64,000 nt of DNA from Caulobacter soli (GCF_011045195.1 NZ_CP049199.1:3100001-3164000), one strand, 5' to 3'. Numbered from the stretch's first letter, positions 26,500 to 35,155 are shown. The notes: generated by a model not told the origin, from the sequence alone. A program made the numbers and translations.

Positions 26500-27093
26500 A
26501 TGGGCAGCGACAAGGCCGACAGCCCTGAGCACCTGACCGAGCGCCAGAAGACGTGGTTCGCCTCGATCCGCGAAGGTCTGGAGCGTGAGACGGGCAAGAG
26601 TCTCGAGGACTGGGTCGCCATCGCCAAAACCTGCCCCGAGACCAAGCCCCGCGCTCAACTCGGCTGGCTGAAGGAACATCACGGCCTGGGCCAGAACCGC
26701 GCCAGCTACGTCCTGTCCGTGGCCTTCCCGTCCGAGCGCATGACCTGGGACAGGCCCGACGAGGCGCGCGCGGCGCTCTGGACCGATCCCGCCTCGCTCG
26801 CCATCCTGGAAGCCCTGGAGGCGGCCGTCGCCGGCTTCGACGGCCTCGTCATCGGCCAGCGCAAGACCTACTCCGCCTGGTCCCGCGAGTTCCAGTTCGC
26901 CGCCGCCAAGCCGGTCAAGGGCGGGAAAGCCGCCCTGGGACTGGCCGTGCCGCCGGACGCCTCCCCTCGCCTGTTGGAACCGAAAAACGAAAGCTGGTCC
27001 GAGCGCCTGAAGGCCAAGCTCCTCCTCGCCTCGCCCGACGAGGTCGACGACGAGATCCGGACGCTGCTGAAGACCGCCTTCGAACGATCGTAG
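26500..27093 (+). CDS. DUF4287/DUF5655-type hypothetical protein
   Basis: The N-terminal third (TGKSLEDWVAIAKTC...LGWLKEHHGLGQNRASYV) matches the DUF4287 pattern, and the C-terminal two thirds (ILEALEAAVAGFDGLVIGQRKTYSAWSREFQF) resemble DUF5655. No function is known. The 197-residue product has no signal or membrane segment. It is divergent from the HIT gene with 50 bases between starts, so the two may share control. Confidence 0.75.
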   Translation: MGSDKADSPEHLTERQKTWFASIREGLERETGKSLEDWVAIAKTCPETKPRAQLGWLKEHHGLGQNRASYVLSVAFPSERMTWDRPDEARAALWTDPASLAILEALEAAVAGFDGLVIGQRKTYSAWSREFQFAAAKPVKGGKAALGLAVPPDASPRLLEPKNESWSERLKAKLLLASPDEVDDEIRTLLKTAFERS

Positions 27094-27152
27094 GCGCTCG
27101 CCGGAACGCTCGCCTCGCCCCTTCGTTGGCTTAGGCCAATGGAGGAACACCC

Positions 27153-27638
27153 ATGTCCAAGGAAACCGAGCTCGCGGCCAAGTTCTGGAAATCCCTGAAG
27201 TCCGATCGCACCGCCATGGTCGGTCTGGTCGACGTCGAGGACGGCCGCGCCCAGCCCCTGACCGCCCTGGTCGAGAACGACGACCGAGGCCCGATCTGGT
27301 TCTTCACCTCGTCGGAGAGCGATCTGGTGGCGCAACTGACCAGCCATCGGAAGGCGATCCTGCACTTCGCCTCCAAGGGTCACGACCTGTTCGCCTCCGT
27401 CGAGGGCGACCTGGCCGTCGACACCGATCGCGCGACGATCGACCGGCTGTGGAATCCGTTCGTGGCCGCCTGGTTCGAGGGCAAGGACGATCCCAAGATC
27501 CGTCTGCTGCGCTTCGACGCCGGCGACGCCCAGATCTGGCTGAACGAGAACAGCCTGTTCGCGGGGCTCAAGATGCTGCTGGGAAGCGATCCCAAGAAGG
27601 ACTACGCCGACAAGGTCGCGGAGACCAGGCTGGGCTAG
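27153..27638 (+). CDS. Pyridoxamine 5'-phosphate oxidase-like general stress protein
   Basis: This 161-residue protein looks like the split-barrel FMN-binding family that includes general stress protein 26. Diagnostic strings are MVGLVDVEDGRAQPLTALVEND, GPIWFFTSSESDLVAQL and LWNPFVAAWFEGKDDPKIRLLRF. The reaction is unknown. It follows the DUF4287 gene by 59 bases in the same direction and overlaps the convergent gene at 27635 by four bases. Confidence 0.82.
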   Translation: MSKETELAAKFWKSLKSDRTAMVGLVDVEDGRAQPLTALVENDDRGPIWFFTSSESDLVAQLTSHRKAILHFASKGHDLFASVEGDLAVDTDRATIDRLWNPFVAAWFEGKDDPKIRLLRFDAGDAQIWLNENSLFAGLKMLLGSDPKKDYADKVAETRLG

Positions 27639-28138
27639 CCCACGCCGGACGGCGTCGAAGCCCTGGTGTCTAGGATATGCCGATGCGCCTCGGCCAGGAA
27701 GTCGAGCGGCCACCCGTCGGTCTTCAGGTGCCGCTCGAGGTCGTCCCAGATGGGATTGAAATACAGCAGATTGTCGAAGATCGACTTGGTGGCGTAGCGC
27801 CGGTTCAGCAGCCCCTTGCGGCTGGCGCTGTACTCGAAGACCAGCACGTTGAGGAAGGCGTAGATCAGCAGCAGGTCACGCTGGGTGATCTCGGACCAGG
27901 CGATCCGCCCGTGCCGCAAATCGCCCCACCGGTCGGCCGCGTTGCACTCCAGGACCAGCCGGCCGAAGTCCTGCCAGTTGGCCGAGGTCTTGGAGAACCA
28001 TTCGACCTGCCGAATGCTGCTGGCTTCCAGATAGATCAGAACGGCGAAGAGCCCGCCGACGATGCCCGCCAGCCAGGATCCGGCTTCAAGGAGCGGCCGC
28101 CAGGGCGCCAAGGCCGCCGTGATCGTCGTGACATCCAT
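27635..28138 (-). CDS. Membrane-anchored hypothetical protein
   Basis: I do not recognise this 167-residue protein. It has one membrane helix (about residues 18-38) and a helical cytoplasmic part with WGDLRHGRIAWSEITQRDLLLIYAFLNVLVFEY and a likely second hydrophobic stretch. The ATG at 28138 is preferred because GAGG precedes it at the right distance. A GTG at 28180 would overlap the upstream stop by four bases (GTGA) and is a real alternative. Confidence 0.65.
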   Translation of the reverse strand: MDVTTITAALAPWRPLLEAGSWLAGIVGGLFAVLIYLEASSIRQVEWFSKTSANWQDFGRLVLECNAADRWGDLRHGRIAWSEITQRDLLLIYAFLNVLVFEYSASRKGLLNRRYATKSIFDNLLYFNPIWDDLERHLKTDGWPLDFLAEAHRHILDTRASTPSGVG

Positions 28139-28176
28139 CTCAAACCTCGCAACCCATCCGTGCGAGACTGGATTAT

Positions 28177-29337
28177 TCACCCCTCGTGGCGAAAGGGCGA
28201 GAACTCGTCGGTCAGCATCGCCATTTCGGCGTCGACCGCCTCGCGTTCGCGCTCCAGATAGCGGGCGACGGGCTCACGCAGGGCCGGATCGGCGATCCAG
28301 TGGGCGGAATAGACGGGGCTCGGCAGATAGCCCCGGGCGATCTTGTGCTGGCCCTGCGCCCCGGCCTCGACGCGCGGCAGTCCCAGGCGGATGCCGTGCT
28401 CGATGGCCTGATAGTAGCAGAGCTCGAAATGCAGGAACGGCACGTCCTCGGTGCAGCCCCAGTGACGGCCGTAGAGGCAATCGTCGCCGATCAGGTTCAG
28501 GGCGCCGGCGATCCACGGGCCGCCCGGACGGCGCGCCAGGATCAGCAGCACCTTGTCGGCCATCCGCTCGCCCAGCAGCGAATAGAACGCCCGGTTCAGA
28601 TAGGGCCGTCCCCACTTGCGGCCGCCGGTGTCCATGTAGAAGCCGAAGAAGGCGTCCCAGTGGTCCTCGGTCAGTTCTTCCCCGGTCAGGGCCACAATCT
28701 CGAGACCCGCCTGGGCGTCGCGGCGCTCGCGGCGGATGGTCTTGCGGCGGTTGGACGACAGGGCCGCCAGGAAGTCGTCGAAGCTGGCGTAGCCGTTGTT
28801 GAACCAGTGATACTGCTGGTCCTGGCGACGCAGCATTCCCCGCTCGCCCATCCAGTCCCATTCGTCGGCCCTCGGGAAGGTCACGTGCAGGGACGAGGCC
28901 TTCAGCCGGTCGCACAGGGTCAGGGCGCCGCCCAGCAGCGCCGAGCGGCCGTCGTCGACATCGATGTCGGGTCGCACGATCAGGCGCGGCCCCGTGACCG
29001 GCGAGAACGGCGCCGAGCACTGGAGCTTGGGATAGTAGCGCCCGCCGGCCCGCTCGTAGGCGTCGGCCCAGCTGTGGTCGAAGACGTATTCGCCCTGGCT
29101 GTGGGACTTCAAGTACAGCGGCATGACCGCCGCCACGCCGCCCGCCTCGTCCTCGACCGACAGGTGATGCGGCGCCCAGCCGGTGCGATCGACCGCGCAG
29201 CCGCTCTCTTCCAGGGCGTTCAGGAAGTCGTAGCTGACGAACGGGTCGCCGGACGGCGCGGCGCAGGCGTCCCAGGCCTCGCGGCCGATTTCGGCGATGC
29301 GCCGATGGACGCGCACCTCCGCCTTGACGCCTGTCAC
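28177..29337 (-). CDS. GNAT/FemAB-like acyltransferase (DUF482 family)
   Basis: The 386-residue protein matches the family often labelled peptidogalycan biosynthesis protein, with a GNAT-like fold; the true substrate is unknown. Recognisable strings are DPFVSYDFLNALEESGC near residue 30, HVTFPRADEWDWMGERG, LSSNRRKTIRRERRDAQ and GRHWGCTEDVPFLHFELCYYQAIEHGI. The GTG at 29337 overlaps the stop of the upstream phosphodiesterase gene by four bases, marking an operon ridA - phosphodiesterase - this gene. Confidence 0.85.
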   Translation of the reverse strand: MTGVKAEVRVHRRIAEIGREAWDACAAPSGDPFVSYDFLNALEESGCAVDRTGWAPHHLSVEDEAGGVAAVMPLYLKSHSQGEYVFDHSWADAYERAGGRYYPKLQCSAPFSPVTGPRLIVRPDIDVDDGRSALLGGALTLCDRLKASSLHVTFPRADEWDWMGERGMLRRQDQQYHWFNNGYASFDDFLAALSSNRRKTIRRERRDAQAGLEIVALTGEELTEDHWDAFFGFYMDTGGRKWGRPYLNRAFYSLLGERMADKVLLILARRPGGPWIAGALNLIGDDCLYGRHWGCTEDVPFLHFELCYYQAIEHGIRLGLPRVEAGAQGQHKIARGYLPSPVYSAHWIADPALREPVARYLEREREAVDAEMAMLTDEFSPFRHEG

Positions 29338-30107
29338 GCGGCGAAGCCCTCGAAAATCAGGTTGTCGCAATGATCGCGGACGGCGTCCCACTGCTCGGCC
29401 GAGCGCACGGTCCAGGCGATCACCGGCGTGCCCTTGGCGCGATGCAGATCGGCGCGGGCGCTGGGCAGCATGTCCAGACCCAGGGCCAGGAAGTCGGGCC
29501 GGGCGATCTCGACATGCTCCAGCGCCGCCAGCGACTTGCGAAGCTCCGGCGCCAGCCGGCGGGCGTTCTCGTCGTCCCAGTTGTAGCTGTCCAGGCCGCG
29601 CAGGATCTGCGGCTGGTGCTCGGCGAACCAGGCGTGGGAATAGGGGTTGAAGCCGATCACGGCCGTGGGGCCGTTGTGATCCAGCAGGATCTCGCTGACC
29701 TGCTTCTCCAGCTCGCCCACCTCGCCGAACGGGGTCTTCAGCTCGATATAGACCATGGCCCGGTGGCCGATCAGGGTCAGGGCGTCGGCCAGGGTCGGGA
29801 TGGTCTCGTCCGTACCCGACAGCGTCAGTTGGCCCAGCTCGGCAGCGGTGTGGTCGCGCAGCTTGCCGGTCGCGCCCGTCAGCCGCTCCAGGTGATCGTC
29901 ATGGAAGACCACCACGTGGTTGTCGGCGGTCAGCTGGACGTCCAGTTCGATCCCATAGCCCCCGGCGCAGGCGGCCTGGAAGGCGGCCAGGGAGTTCTCG
30001 GGCGCGCCGCCCGGCGACCACAGCCCGCGATGCGCCACCGCCGGCTCGAACAGACGCTCCCACGCCTCGCCGAACACCTCGGTTCCGGGGCGCGGACGCG
30101 AACGCAT
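29334..30107 (-). CDS. Glycerophosphodiester phosphodiesterase family protein
   Basis: GDPD enzymes cleave glycerophosphodiesters to glycerol 3-phosphate and an alcohol. The 257-residue product shows AHRGLWSPGGAPENSLAAF (His-Arg and Glu of the active site), ELDVQLTADNHVVVFHDDHLERLTG (metal-binding Glu/Asp and the second His) and MVYIELKTP. There is no signal peptide, so it is probably cytoplasmic. The ATG at 30107 shares one base with the ridA stop (TGATG). Confidence 0.9.
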   Translation of the reverse strand: MRSRPRPGTEVFGEAWERLFEPAVAHRGLWSPGGAPENSLAAFQAACAGGYGIELDVQLTADNHVVVFHDDHLERLTGATGKLRDHTAAELGQLTLSGTDETIPTLADALTLIGHRAMVYIELKTPFGEVGELEKQVSEILLDHNGPTAVIGFNPYSHAWFAEHQPQILRGLDSYNWDDENARRLAPELRKSLAALEHVEIARPDFLALGLDMLPSARADLHRAKGTPVIAWTVRSAEQWDAVRDHCDNLIFEGFAA

Positions 30108-30565
30108 CAGGCCACCTCGACCACGGCGTCGACCTCGACCGAGAAGCCCAGCGGCAGCTTGTAGACGCCCACCGCCGAGCGGGCGTGGCGGCCGGCGTCG
30201 CCGAACACCTCGACCATCAGGTCCGAGCAGCCGTTGATGACCTTGGGGATGTCGATGAAGTCCTGGCTGACCTGGACGAAACCGCCCAGCTTGACGACCC
30301 GCTTGACGCGGTCGAGGTCGCCGGTCGCGGCCTTCATCTGGGCCAGCAGGTTGATGCCACACAGGCGCGCGCCCTGCTGGGCGGTCTCCAGGTCGACATC
30401 GGTCCCGACCGTGCCCTTGAGGCCGCCGTTGGCGTCCAGCGAGATCTGGCCGGAGATGTGGATCAGGTTGCCGGTCTGGACGAAGGGCACGTAGTTGGCG
30501 ACCGGCGCGACCGGTTGCGGCAGCACGATCCCGAGTTCCGCCAGACGCTGTTCGACCTTCGACAT
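30107..30565 (-). CDS. RidA-family enamine/imine deaminase
   Basis: RidA proteins hydrolyse reactive 2-aminoacrylate and related enamines made by PLP enzymes. The 152-residue product contains PPVANYVPFVQTGNLIHISGQ-like N-terminal sequence and the HARSAVGVYKLPLGFSVEVDAVVEV C-terminal motif with the substrate-binding Arg. It belongs to the longer YjgF-like subgroup. The ATG at 30565 is used rather than one four codons upstream. It is first gene of a three-gene overlapping operon. Confidence 0.9.
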   Translation of the reverse strand: MSKVEQRLAELGIVLPQPVAPVANYVPFVQTGNLIHISGQISLDANGGLKGTVGTDVDLETAQQGARLCGINLLAQMKAATGDLDRVKRVVKLGGFVQVSQDFIDIPKVINGCSDLMVEVFGDAGRHARSAVGVYKLPLGFSVEVDAVVEVA

Positions 30566-30618
30566 CACATACTCCATAAACCTGGACGCATGCTTAGCGC
30601 GGCGGAATGACAGGACAA

Positions 30619-30653
30619 GAAAAAAGGCCCGAACCGTTGCCGGCTCGGGCCTT
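30619..30653 (-). terminator. Intrinsic terminator after the phasin gene
   Basis: Arms AAGGCCCGA (30624-30632) and TCGGGCCTT (30645-30653) enclose a 12-base loop that itself can pair CCG/CGG. Read on the minus strand the stem is followed by a run of T, so it ends the phasin transcript before ridA. Confidence 0.85.
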
Positions 30654-30687
30654 CAATCTGTTTCGACCCCTCGCGGAGCCGGTCGCC

Positions 30688-31122
30688 TTAGCGGGCGGCT
30701 TGCAGCTTTTCGACGGTGGCCGAGACGCGCTCGTTCAGCGGCTTGACCGAGTCCTTGATCGAGGCCGAGACGATCTCCGAGGCCTTGCTGACCTGGGCGA
30801 TGTAGGCTTCCAGGGCCGACTTGGCCCAGGCGGTCTGCAGCTCGACGGCTTCCTGCACGCTCTTGGCGGAGGCCAGCGACTTGGCGGCGGCGACGTGGTC
30901 TTCGGCGGCCTTCTTCGAATAGGCGAAGGTCTGGGCGCCCAGGGCTTCGGCGCCCTTGGTGGCGGCGGTCACCGAGGCGACCACGGCTTCCAAGTTCTTC
31001 TTGGAGTGGGTGTTGGCTTCGGCCAGAGCGGCCAGCGACTTCTCGACGCCGTCCTTGAACGCTTGGTTCGAGGCGGTGCTGAATTGTTCGACGGTGGTCT
31101 TCAGGGTTTCGGCGGCGGCCAT
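30688..31122 (-). CDS. Phasin family protein
   Basis: Phasins coat polyhydroxyalkanoate granules. The 144-residue product is almost wholly helical, Ala- and Lys-rich, with heptad patterning and no signal; AWAKSALEAYIAQVSKASEIVSASIKDSVKPLNERV is typical phasin_2 sequence. The ATG at 31122 has a GGAG site; the frame extends upstream without support. GTGC/GCAC palindromes in the upstream region resemble PhaR sites. Caulobacter stores PHB. Confidence 0.85.
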   Translation of the reverse strand: MAAAETLKTTVEQFSTASNQAFKDGVEKSLAALAEANTHSKKNLEAVVASVTAATKGAEALGAQTFAYSKKAAEDHVAAAKSLASAKSVQEAVELQTAWAKSALEAYIAQVSKASEIVSASIKDSVKPLNERVSATVEKLQAAR

Positions 31123-31206
31123 GGGGGAAGCTCCTGGCTGTGTGCGGGGCATGGCGCCGGACGAGGGCTTCCAGACCATGCGTTGGGACAACGCCGGTGT
31201 CTCATG

Positions 31207-31242
31207 TTGCAGTGCAGCAGTCAAGGATTTTGTGCAGCGCAC
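31207..31242. promoter_or_regulatory. TGC-rich palindromes upstream of the phasin gene
   Basis: GTGCAGCGCAC (31232-31242) is a perfect inverted repeat, and TTGCAGTGCAGCA (31207-31219) repeats the same core. TGC-rich repeats of this kind are the targets of the PHB-responsive repressor PhaR in other bacteria. They lie 85-120 bases before the phasin start. The regulator gene is not in the window. Confidence 0.4.
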
Positions 31243-31417
31243 CATGACGTAGCGGAAACGTTTGTTCGCCTGCCGCGAGAAGACCGAAGCTTCGCCGCAA
31301 CGCCTTGAAATTATCCATGTCTGCGGCGAAATCGCTCACTAGTTGTTTACCTTAGAGAAAGGCCACAACGCGCATGCTAGGGTCACGCGTGTGGCGGTGC
31401 GGAACCGCTCAGTTCAA

Positions 31418-32743
31418 ATGACGGACGCATTTCCCATGTTCGCCAAGCTTACTTCCGTCCGCTCCGCGCTCGCCGCCGTCGGCTTCGTCGGCGCCATGCT
31501 GTGCGGCCTGGCCGCGCCGATCGCCGCGTCCGCGCAGATCCCGTATCTGCAGATGAACGCCGCCGAGCCGAAATATTCGGCCATCGTGATCGACGCCAAT
31601 TCGGGCGAAATGCTTTACGACAAAAGGGCTGACAGCCCGCGCTATCCCGCGTCCGTCACCAAGATCATGACGCTGTACCTCACCTTCGAGGCGCTCAGCG
31701 AAGGCCGCCTGAAGCTGACCGATCGCGTGCCGATCTCGTCCCACGCCGCCGCCCAGGCGCCCACCAAGCTGGGCTTGCCGGTCGGCGACAGCGTCAGCGT
31801 CGACGAGGCGATTCGCGCCATGACCGTGAAGTCGGCCAACGACATCGCCGTGGCCATGTCCGAGCGACTCGGCGGCAGCGAGTCGCGGTTCGCCGCCCTG
31901 ATGACCCTGCGCGGTCAGGAACTGGGCATGCGCAACAGCCGCTTCGTCAACGCCTCGGGCCTGCCCGACAGCCGCCAAATCTCGACCGCCCGCGACCTGG
32001 CCATCCTGTCGCGCGCCACCATGCGCGACTTCCCGCAGTACTATTCCTACTTCAGCATCAAGGGCTTCGAGTTCCGCGGCCGCTACATCGCCGGCCACAA
32101 CCGCCTGCTGACCAACATGCCCGGCTTCGATGGCCTCAAGACCGGCTACACCAACGCCTCGGGCTACAACCTCGCCGGCTCGGCCGTGCGCGACGGTCGT
32201 CGCCTGATCGCCGTGGTCCTGGGCGGCTCGTCCACCGCCTGGCGCGACAACAACATGGAAGACCTGCTGACCACCGGCTTCGACGTGCTCAAGCGCCGCT
32301 CGCACGGCGAGCGCACGACCATCGCCGCCAACCTTTACGAAGACGAGCCGACCGGCCCGATCATGCGCCCCTCCAGCGAGGAAGGCGACGGCGACCAGGC
32401 CGGCCTGAAGATCGTGCTGACCGACAACCCGCGCCCTGCCGCGCCCATGAAGGTCGCGCCGACCATGAAGGCGGCCCAGGCCAAGCCCGCGCCGAAAAAG
32501 ACCAAGGGCGACTGGGGCGTGCAGGTCGGGGCGTTCAAGTCCAAGGGTCTGGCCAAGGAACAGCTGACGCTGGTCCGCTCGCGCTTCGCCAAGTTCGTGT
32601 CCGACGCGGAAGGCGCGGTCGAGGGCGCGGCCGGCGGTTCGTTCCGGGCCCAGTTCCAGGGCCTGACGGCCGAAGCCGCCCGCGGCGCCTGCCAGGCGAT
32701 CACCGCCAAGCGTCAGCCCTGCATGGTCCTGTCGCCGCGCTAA
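31418..32743 (+). CDS. D-alanyl-D-alanine carboxypeptidase (S11) with C-terminal SPOR domain
   Basis: This low-molecular-weight penicillin-binding protein trims the terminal D-Ala of peptidoglycan stem peptides. The 441-residue product has a signal peptide ending ASAQ, the active-site SxxK (S79-K82 in PASVTK), SAN in MTVKSANDIA and KTG in LKTGYTN. A Pro/Lys linker leads to a C-terminal SPOR domain (WGVQVGAFKSKG...) that should recruit it to the septum. An ATG 18 bases downstream (31436) is an equally plausible start. Divergent from the phasin gene. Confidence 0.93.
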   Translation: MTDAFPMFAKLTSVRSALAAVGFVGAMLCGLAAPIAASAQIPYLQMNAAEPKYSAIVIDANSGEMLYDKRADSPRYPASVTKIMTLYLTFEALSEGRLKLTDRVPISSHAAAQAPTKLGLPVGDSVSVDEAIRAMTVKSANDIAVAMSERLGGSESRFAALMTLRGQELGMRNSRFVNASGLPDSRQISTARDLAILSRATMRDFPQYYSYFSIKGFEFRGRYIAGHNRLLTNMPGFDGLKTGYTNASGYNLAGSAVRDGRRLIAVVLGGSSTAWRDNNMEDLLTTGFDVLKRRSHGERTTIAANLYEDEPTGPIMRPSSEEGDGDQAGLKIVLTDNPRPAAPMKVAPTMKAAQAKPAPKKTKGDWGVQVGAFKSKGLAKEQLTLVRSRFAKFVSDAEGAVEGAAGGSFRAQFQGLTAEAARGACQAITAKRQPCMVLSPR

Positions 32744-32751
32744 GGCGCTTT

Positions 32752-33177
32752 CTATTTGCCGTCGAGAAGCCGGTCCCGCGCGGCGTTGAGCTGGGCGGCC
32801 AGTCCCGCCGTGCCCCCCTTGTCGGGATGGGCCATGCGGATCAGGCGCGAATAGGCCGCGCGGATCTCGGCCTTCGAGGCGTCCGGACCCACGCCCAGGA
32901 TCGAACACGCCTCGGTCAGGCTGAGCGCGCCCTCGGCCCGCCTGGCCTTGGAGACCGCCGGACGCTGGCGGGCCGTCGTGGCGCTCCAGGCGCCGATCAC
33001 CACCAGCACGATGCAGACCGGCCACTCGCTGCGCACGCCGGCATAGGCCCCGCCGGCGAAGGCCAGCAGCGCCGTGATCCCCGCGCCGATCCGCCAGCCG
33101 TCGCCCTTGAGCGCGCGCGTGGCGCGGCCCGACAGGACGAACAGCAGGATCGCCCCGCCTAGCAGCAGATAGAACAT
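32752..33177 (-). CDS. Membrane-anchored J-domain protein
   Basis: The 141-residue protein has two N-terminal hydrophobic segments (about 1-16 and 30-63) and a short C-terminal J domain with the HPD motif (RMAHPDKGGT), which stimulates DnaK ATPase. This Tim14/DjlC-like layout recruits Hsp70 to the membrane. It is convergent with the carboxypeptidase gene and lies 30 bases downstream of mipZ, so may be cotranscribed with it. Confidence 0.88.
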   Translation of the reverse strand: MFYLLLGGAILLFVLSGRATRALKGDGWRIGAGITALLAFAGGAYAGVRSEWPVCIVLVVIGAWSATTARQRPAVSKARRAEGALSLTEACSILGVGPDASKAEIRAAYSRLIRMAHPDKGGTAGLAAQLNAARDRLLDGK

Positions 33178-33207
33178 GGAGCGTCAGTCCCCGACGCCGC
33201 TCGAAGC

Positions 33208-34044
33208 CTACTGGGCGGCGAGCAGAGTTTCCCCGGAATAGGCCGAAAGGCCAAGGGAATGCATCAGGGCCCGCAATTCCTGGCGCGCGGCCAGGTGCTG
33301 CAGCGACACCGGCACCGGGCGAACCTGGGGCGACAGGTCGGCGATGGTCAGGCCGAACGGGAACAGCTCGCGATAGATGACCCGGTCGCGCAGGCCAGGA
33401 CCCATGCGGAAGCCGACGCGCTTGGACAGGGCCGTCAGGCGATCCTCGACGCGCTTGCGGTTGCGGGCCTCGGTGGTGGCCAGGCGGTTGCGCAGCACCA
33501 CCCAGTCCAGGGCCTGGCGCTGGCCCGACAGGGCCCGGGCCTTGCGGGCCTCCCAGACGGTCAGCGAATAGAGGCTGGGCTTCTGCAGCTCCATGGTCAC
33601 CGGGTCGACGTGGCCCAGCATGTCGAAGTCGACGAAGCTGTCGTTCATCGGCGTGACGATCAGGTCGGCCAGGCCGTGGGCCATGCGCGAGATGGCGGTG
33701 TCGCCGCCGGGGGTGTCGATCAGCACGAAGTCGGCGGCCTCGCGCGCGGCGACGAAGGCGGCCTCGAACTTGGCGACCTGGTCCTCTTCCGAACCGGCGG
33801 CCAGGGCGACGTCGTCCTCGCTGAGGCGGAACTGCAGCGGCACCGGCAGGGTCACCTTGTTGCCGGCGATCCAGGCATCGCGGTTCTCGAAGAACCGCAT
33901 CGAGGTGCACTGGCGCAGGTCGAGGTCCAGCAACGCCACCTTGGCGCCGCCGTACAGCAGCGCCGTGGCGAGGTGAACGGCGATGGTGGACTTCCCCGCC
34001 CCGCCCTTCTCGTTGCCGACGACGATGACACGCGTTTCGGCCAT
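33208..34044 (-). CDS. mipZ: Division-site positioning ATPase MipZ
   Basis: MipZ is a ParA/MinD-type ATPase that forms a bipolar gradient from ParB-parS complexes and inhibits FtsZ polymerisation, placing the division plane at midcell. The 278-residue sequence matches the Caulobacter protein closely in recalled strings: deviant Walker A KGGAGKST (13-20, signature K13), D42 in LLDLDLRQ, IDTPGGD, and the C-terminal SPQVRPVPVSLQHLAARQELRALMHSLG. Two GANTC sites precede it. panC lies divergently, as in C. crescentus. Confidence 0.96.
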   Translation of the reverse strand: MAETRVIVVGNEKGGAGKSTIAVHLATALLYGGAKVALLDLDLRQCTSMRFFENRDAWIAGNKVTLPVPLQFRLSEDDVALAAGSEEDQVAKFEAAFVAAREAADFVLIDTPGGDTAISRMAHGLADLIVTPMNDSFVDFDMLGHVDPVTMELQKPSLYSLTVWEARKARALSGQRQALDWVVLRNRLATTEARNRKRVEDRLTALSKRVGFRMGPGLRDRVIYRELFPFGLTIADLSPQVRPVPVSLQHLAARQELRALMHSLGLSAYSGETLLAAQ

Positions 34045-34067
34045 GCCTTCTTTCCTTCTTTTCGCCC

Positions 34068-34080
34068 GACTCGGCGACTC
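34068..34080. promoter_or_regulatory. Two GANTC (CcrM) sites in the mipZ promoter region
   Basis: GACTC occurs at 34068-34072 and again at 34076-34080, eight bases apart and 24-36 bases before the mipZ ATG. In Caulobacter the adenine methyltransferase CcrM modifies GANTC and the regulator GcrA reads the methylation state, with mipZ a known target. The sites are seen; the regulation is from knowledge of the genus. Confidence 0.65.
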
Positions 34081-34225
34081 TCAATGAAAGATTAACACGC
34101 AGGAGACGCCCTGAGAGGGCGCGACGTCAATCCAGGCCTCCCTTCCCTGTGGACCCATTGTCGCAGGTGGACGCCAGGGGTCGTCTCCGTCATAAGCCAA
34201 CGCCTGTTCGAGACAGGAGTTCTGC

Positions 34226-35089
34226 GTGGTCCACAAGACGCCGAAAATCGTTCGCACCGTCGCCGATCTGCGCGCCCAGGTCGGCGCCTGGAGGGCGGCC
34301 GGCGAGCGCGTGGCGCTGATCCCGACCATGGGCGCCCTGCACCAGGGGCACCTGTCGCTGATCGAACTGGGCCAGACCCGCGCCCAGCGCACCGTCGCCA
34401 GCGTCTTCGTCAATCCCAAGCAGTTCGCCCCGCACGAGGACTTCGACTCCTATCCGCGCGGCGAAGCCCGCGACGCCGAGCTGCTGGCCAGCGTCGGCTG
34501 CGACCTGATGTTCGCGCCCGGCGTCGACGAGATGTACGCTCCCGGCTTCTCGACCACGATCAACCTGACCGGCGTGTCCGAGCCTCTGGAAGGCGCGGCG
34601 CGGCCGCAGTTCTTCGGCGGCGTGGCCACGGTGGTGACCAAGCTGCTGATCCAGTCCCAGGCCGACGTCGCGGTCTTCGGCGAGAAGGACTACCAGCAGC
34701 TCCAGGTCATCCGGCGCGTGGTGCGCGACCTGGACCTGCCCGTGGAGATCGTCGGCGCCCCGACCGCCCGGGCCGAGGACGGCCTGGCCCTGTCCTCGCG
34801 CAACGCCTATCTGACGCCCGAGGAACGCGCCGCCGCCGTGGCCCTGCCCAACGCCATCAAGGCCGCCGCCCAGGCCGTGGCGGCCGGCGGACGCATCGAC
34901 GACGCCGAGGAAGCCGCCAAGACCGCCATCCTCGCGGCCGGCTTCCGGCAGGTGGACTATGTGGACATCCGCGAGGCCGGCGACCTGTCGCGCCTGGGCC
35001 CCGGCCCGATCGGCGCCGCCAAAGGCCGCATCCTGGTCGCCGCCTGGCTGGGCAAGACCCGGCTGATCGACAACATGGCGGTGGGGTGA
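34226..35089 (+). CDS. panC: Pantoate--beta-alanine ligase
   Basis: PanC joins pantoate and beta-alanine with ATP to make pantothenate. The 287-residue protein has the HIGH-type signature IPTMGALHQGHLSL (about 32-45), FVNPKQFAPHEDF, FGEKDYQQLQVIRR and SSRNAYL. The start is a GTG at 34226 with GGAG ten bases upstream. It is divergent from mipZ. A compact hairpin at 35156-35172 may end the transcript. Confidence 0.95.
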   Translation: MVHKTPKIVRTVADLRAQVGAWRAAGERVALIPTMGALHQGHLSLIELGQTRAQRTVASVFVNPKQFAPHEDFDSYPRGEARDAELLASVGCDLMFAPGVDEMYAPGFSTTINLTGVSEPLEGAARPQFFGGVATVVTKLLIQSQADVAVFGEKDYQQLQVIRRVVRDLDLPVEIVGAPTARAEDGLALSSRNAYLTPEERAAAVALPNAIKAAAQAVAAGGRIDDAEEAAKTAILAAGFRQVDYVDIREAGDLSRLGPGPIGAAKGRILVAAWLGKTRLIDNMAVG

Positions 35090-35155
35090 AGCTGACGGCA
35101 TGACGTCTCGTCCTCATGCGGAGAGCCGCTGAGCTGATGGGGAGGCGCGGAGCGG

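Noticed and set aside
31409..34084. 891-codon open frame on the minus strand across the carboxypeptidase, J-domain and mipZ genes
   Set aside because: It overlaps three recognised genes, in the wrong frame for mipZ and the J-domain protein, and has no ribosome site.
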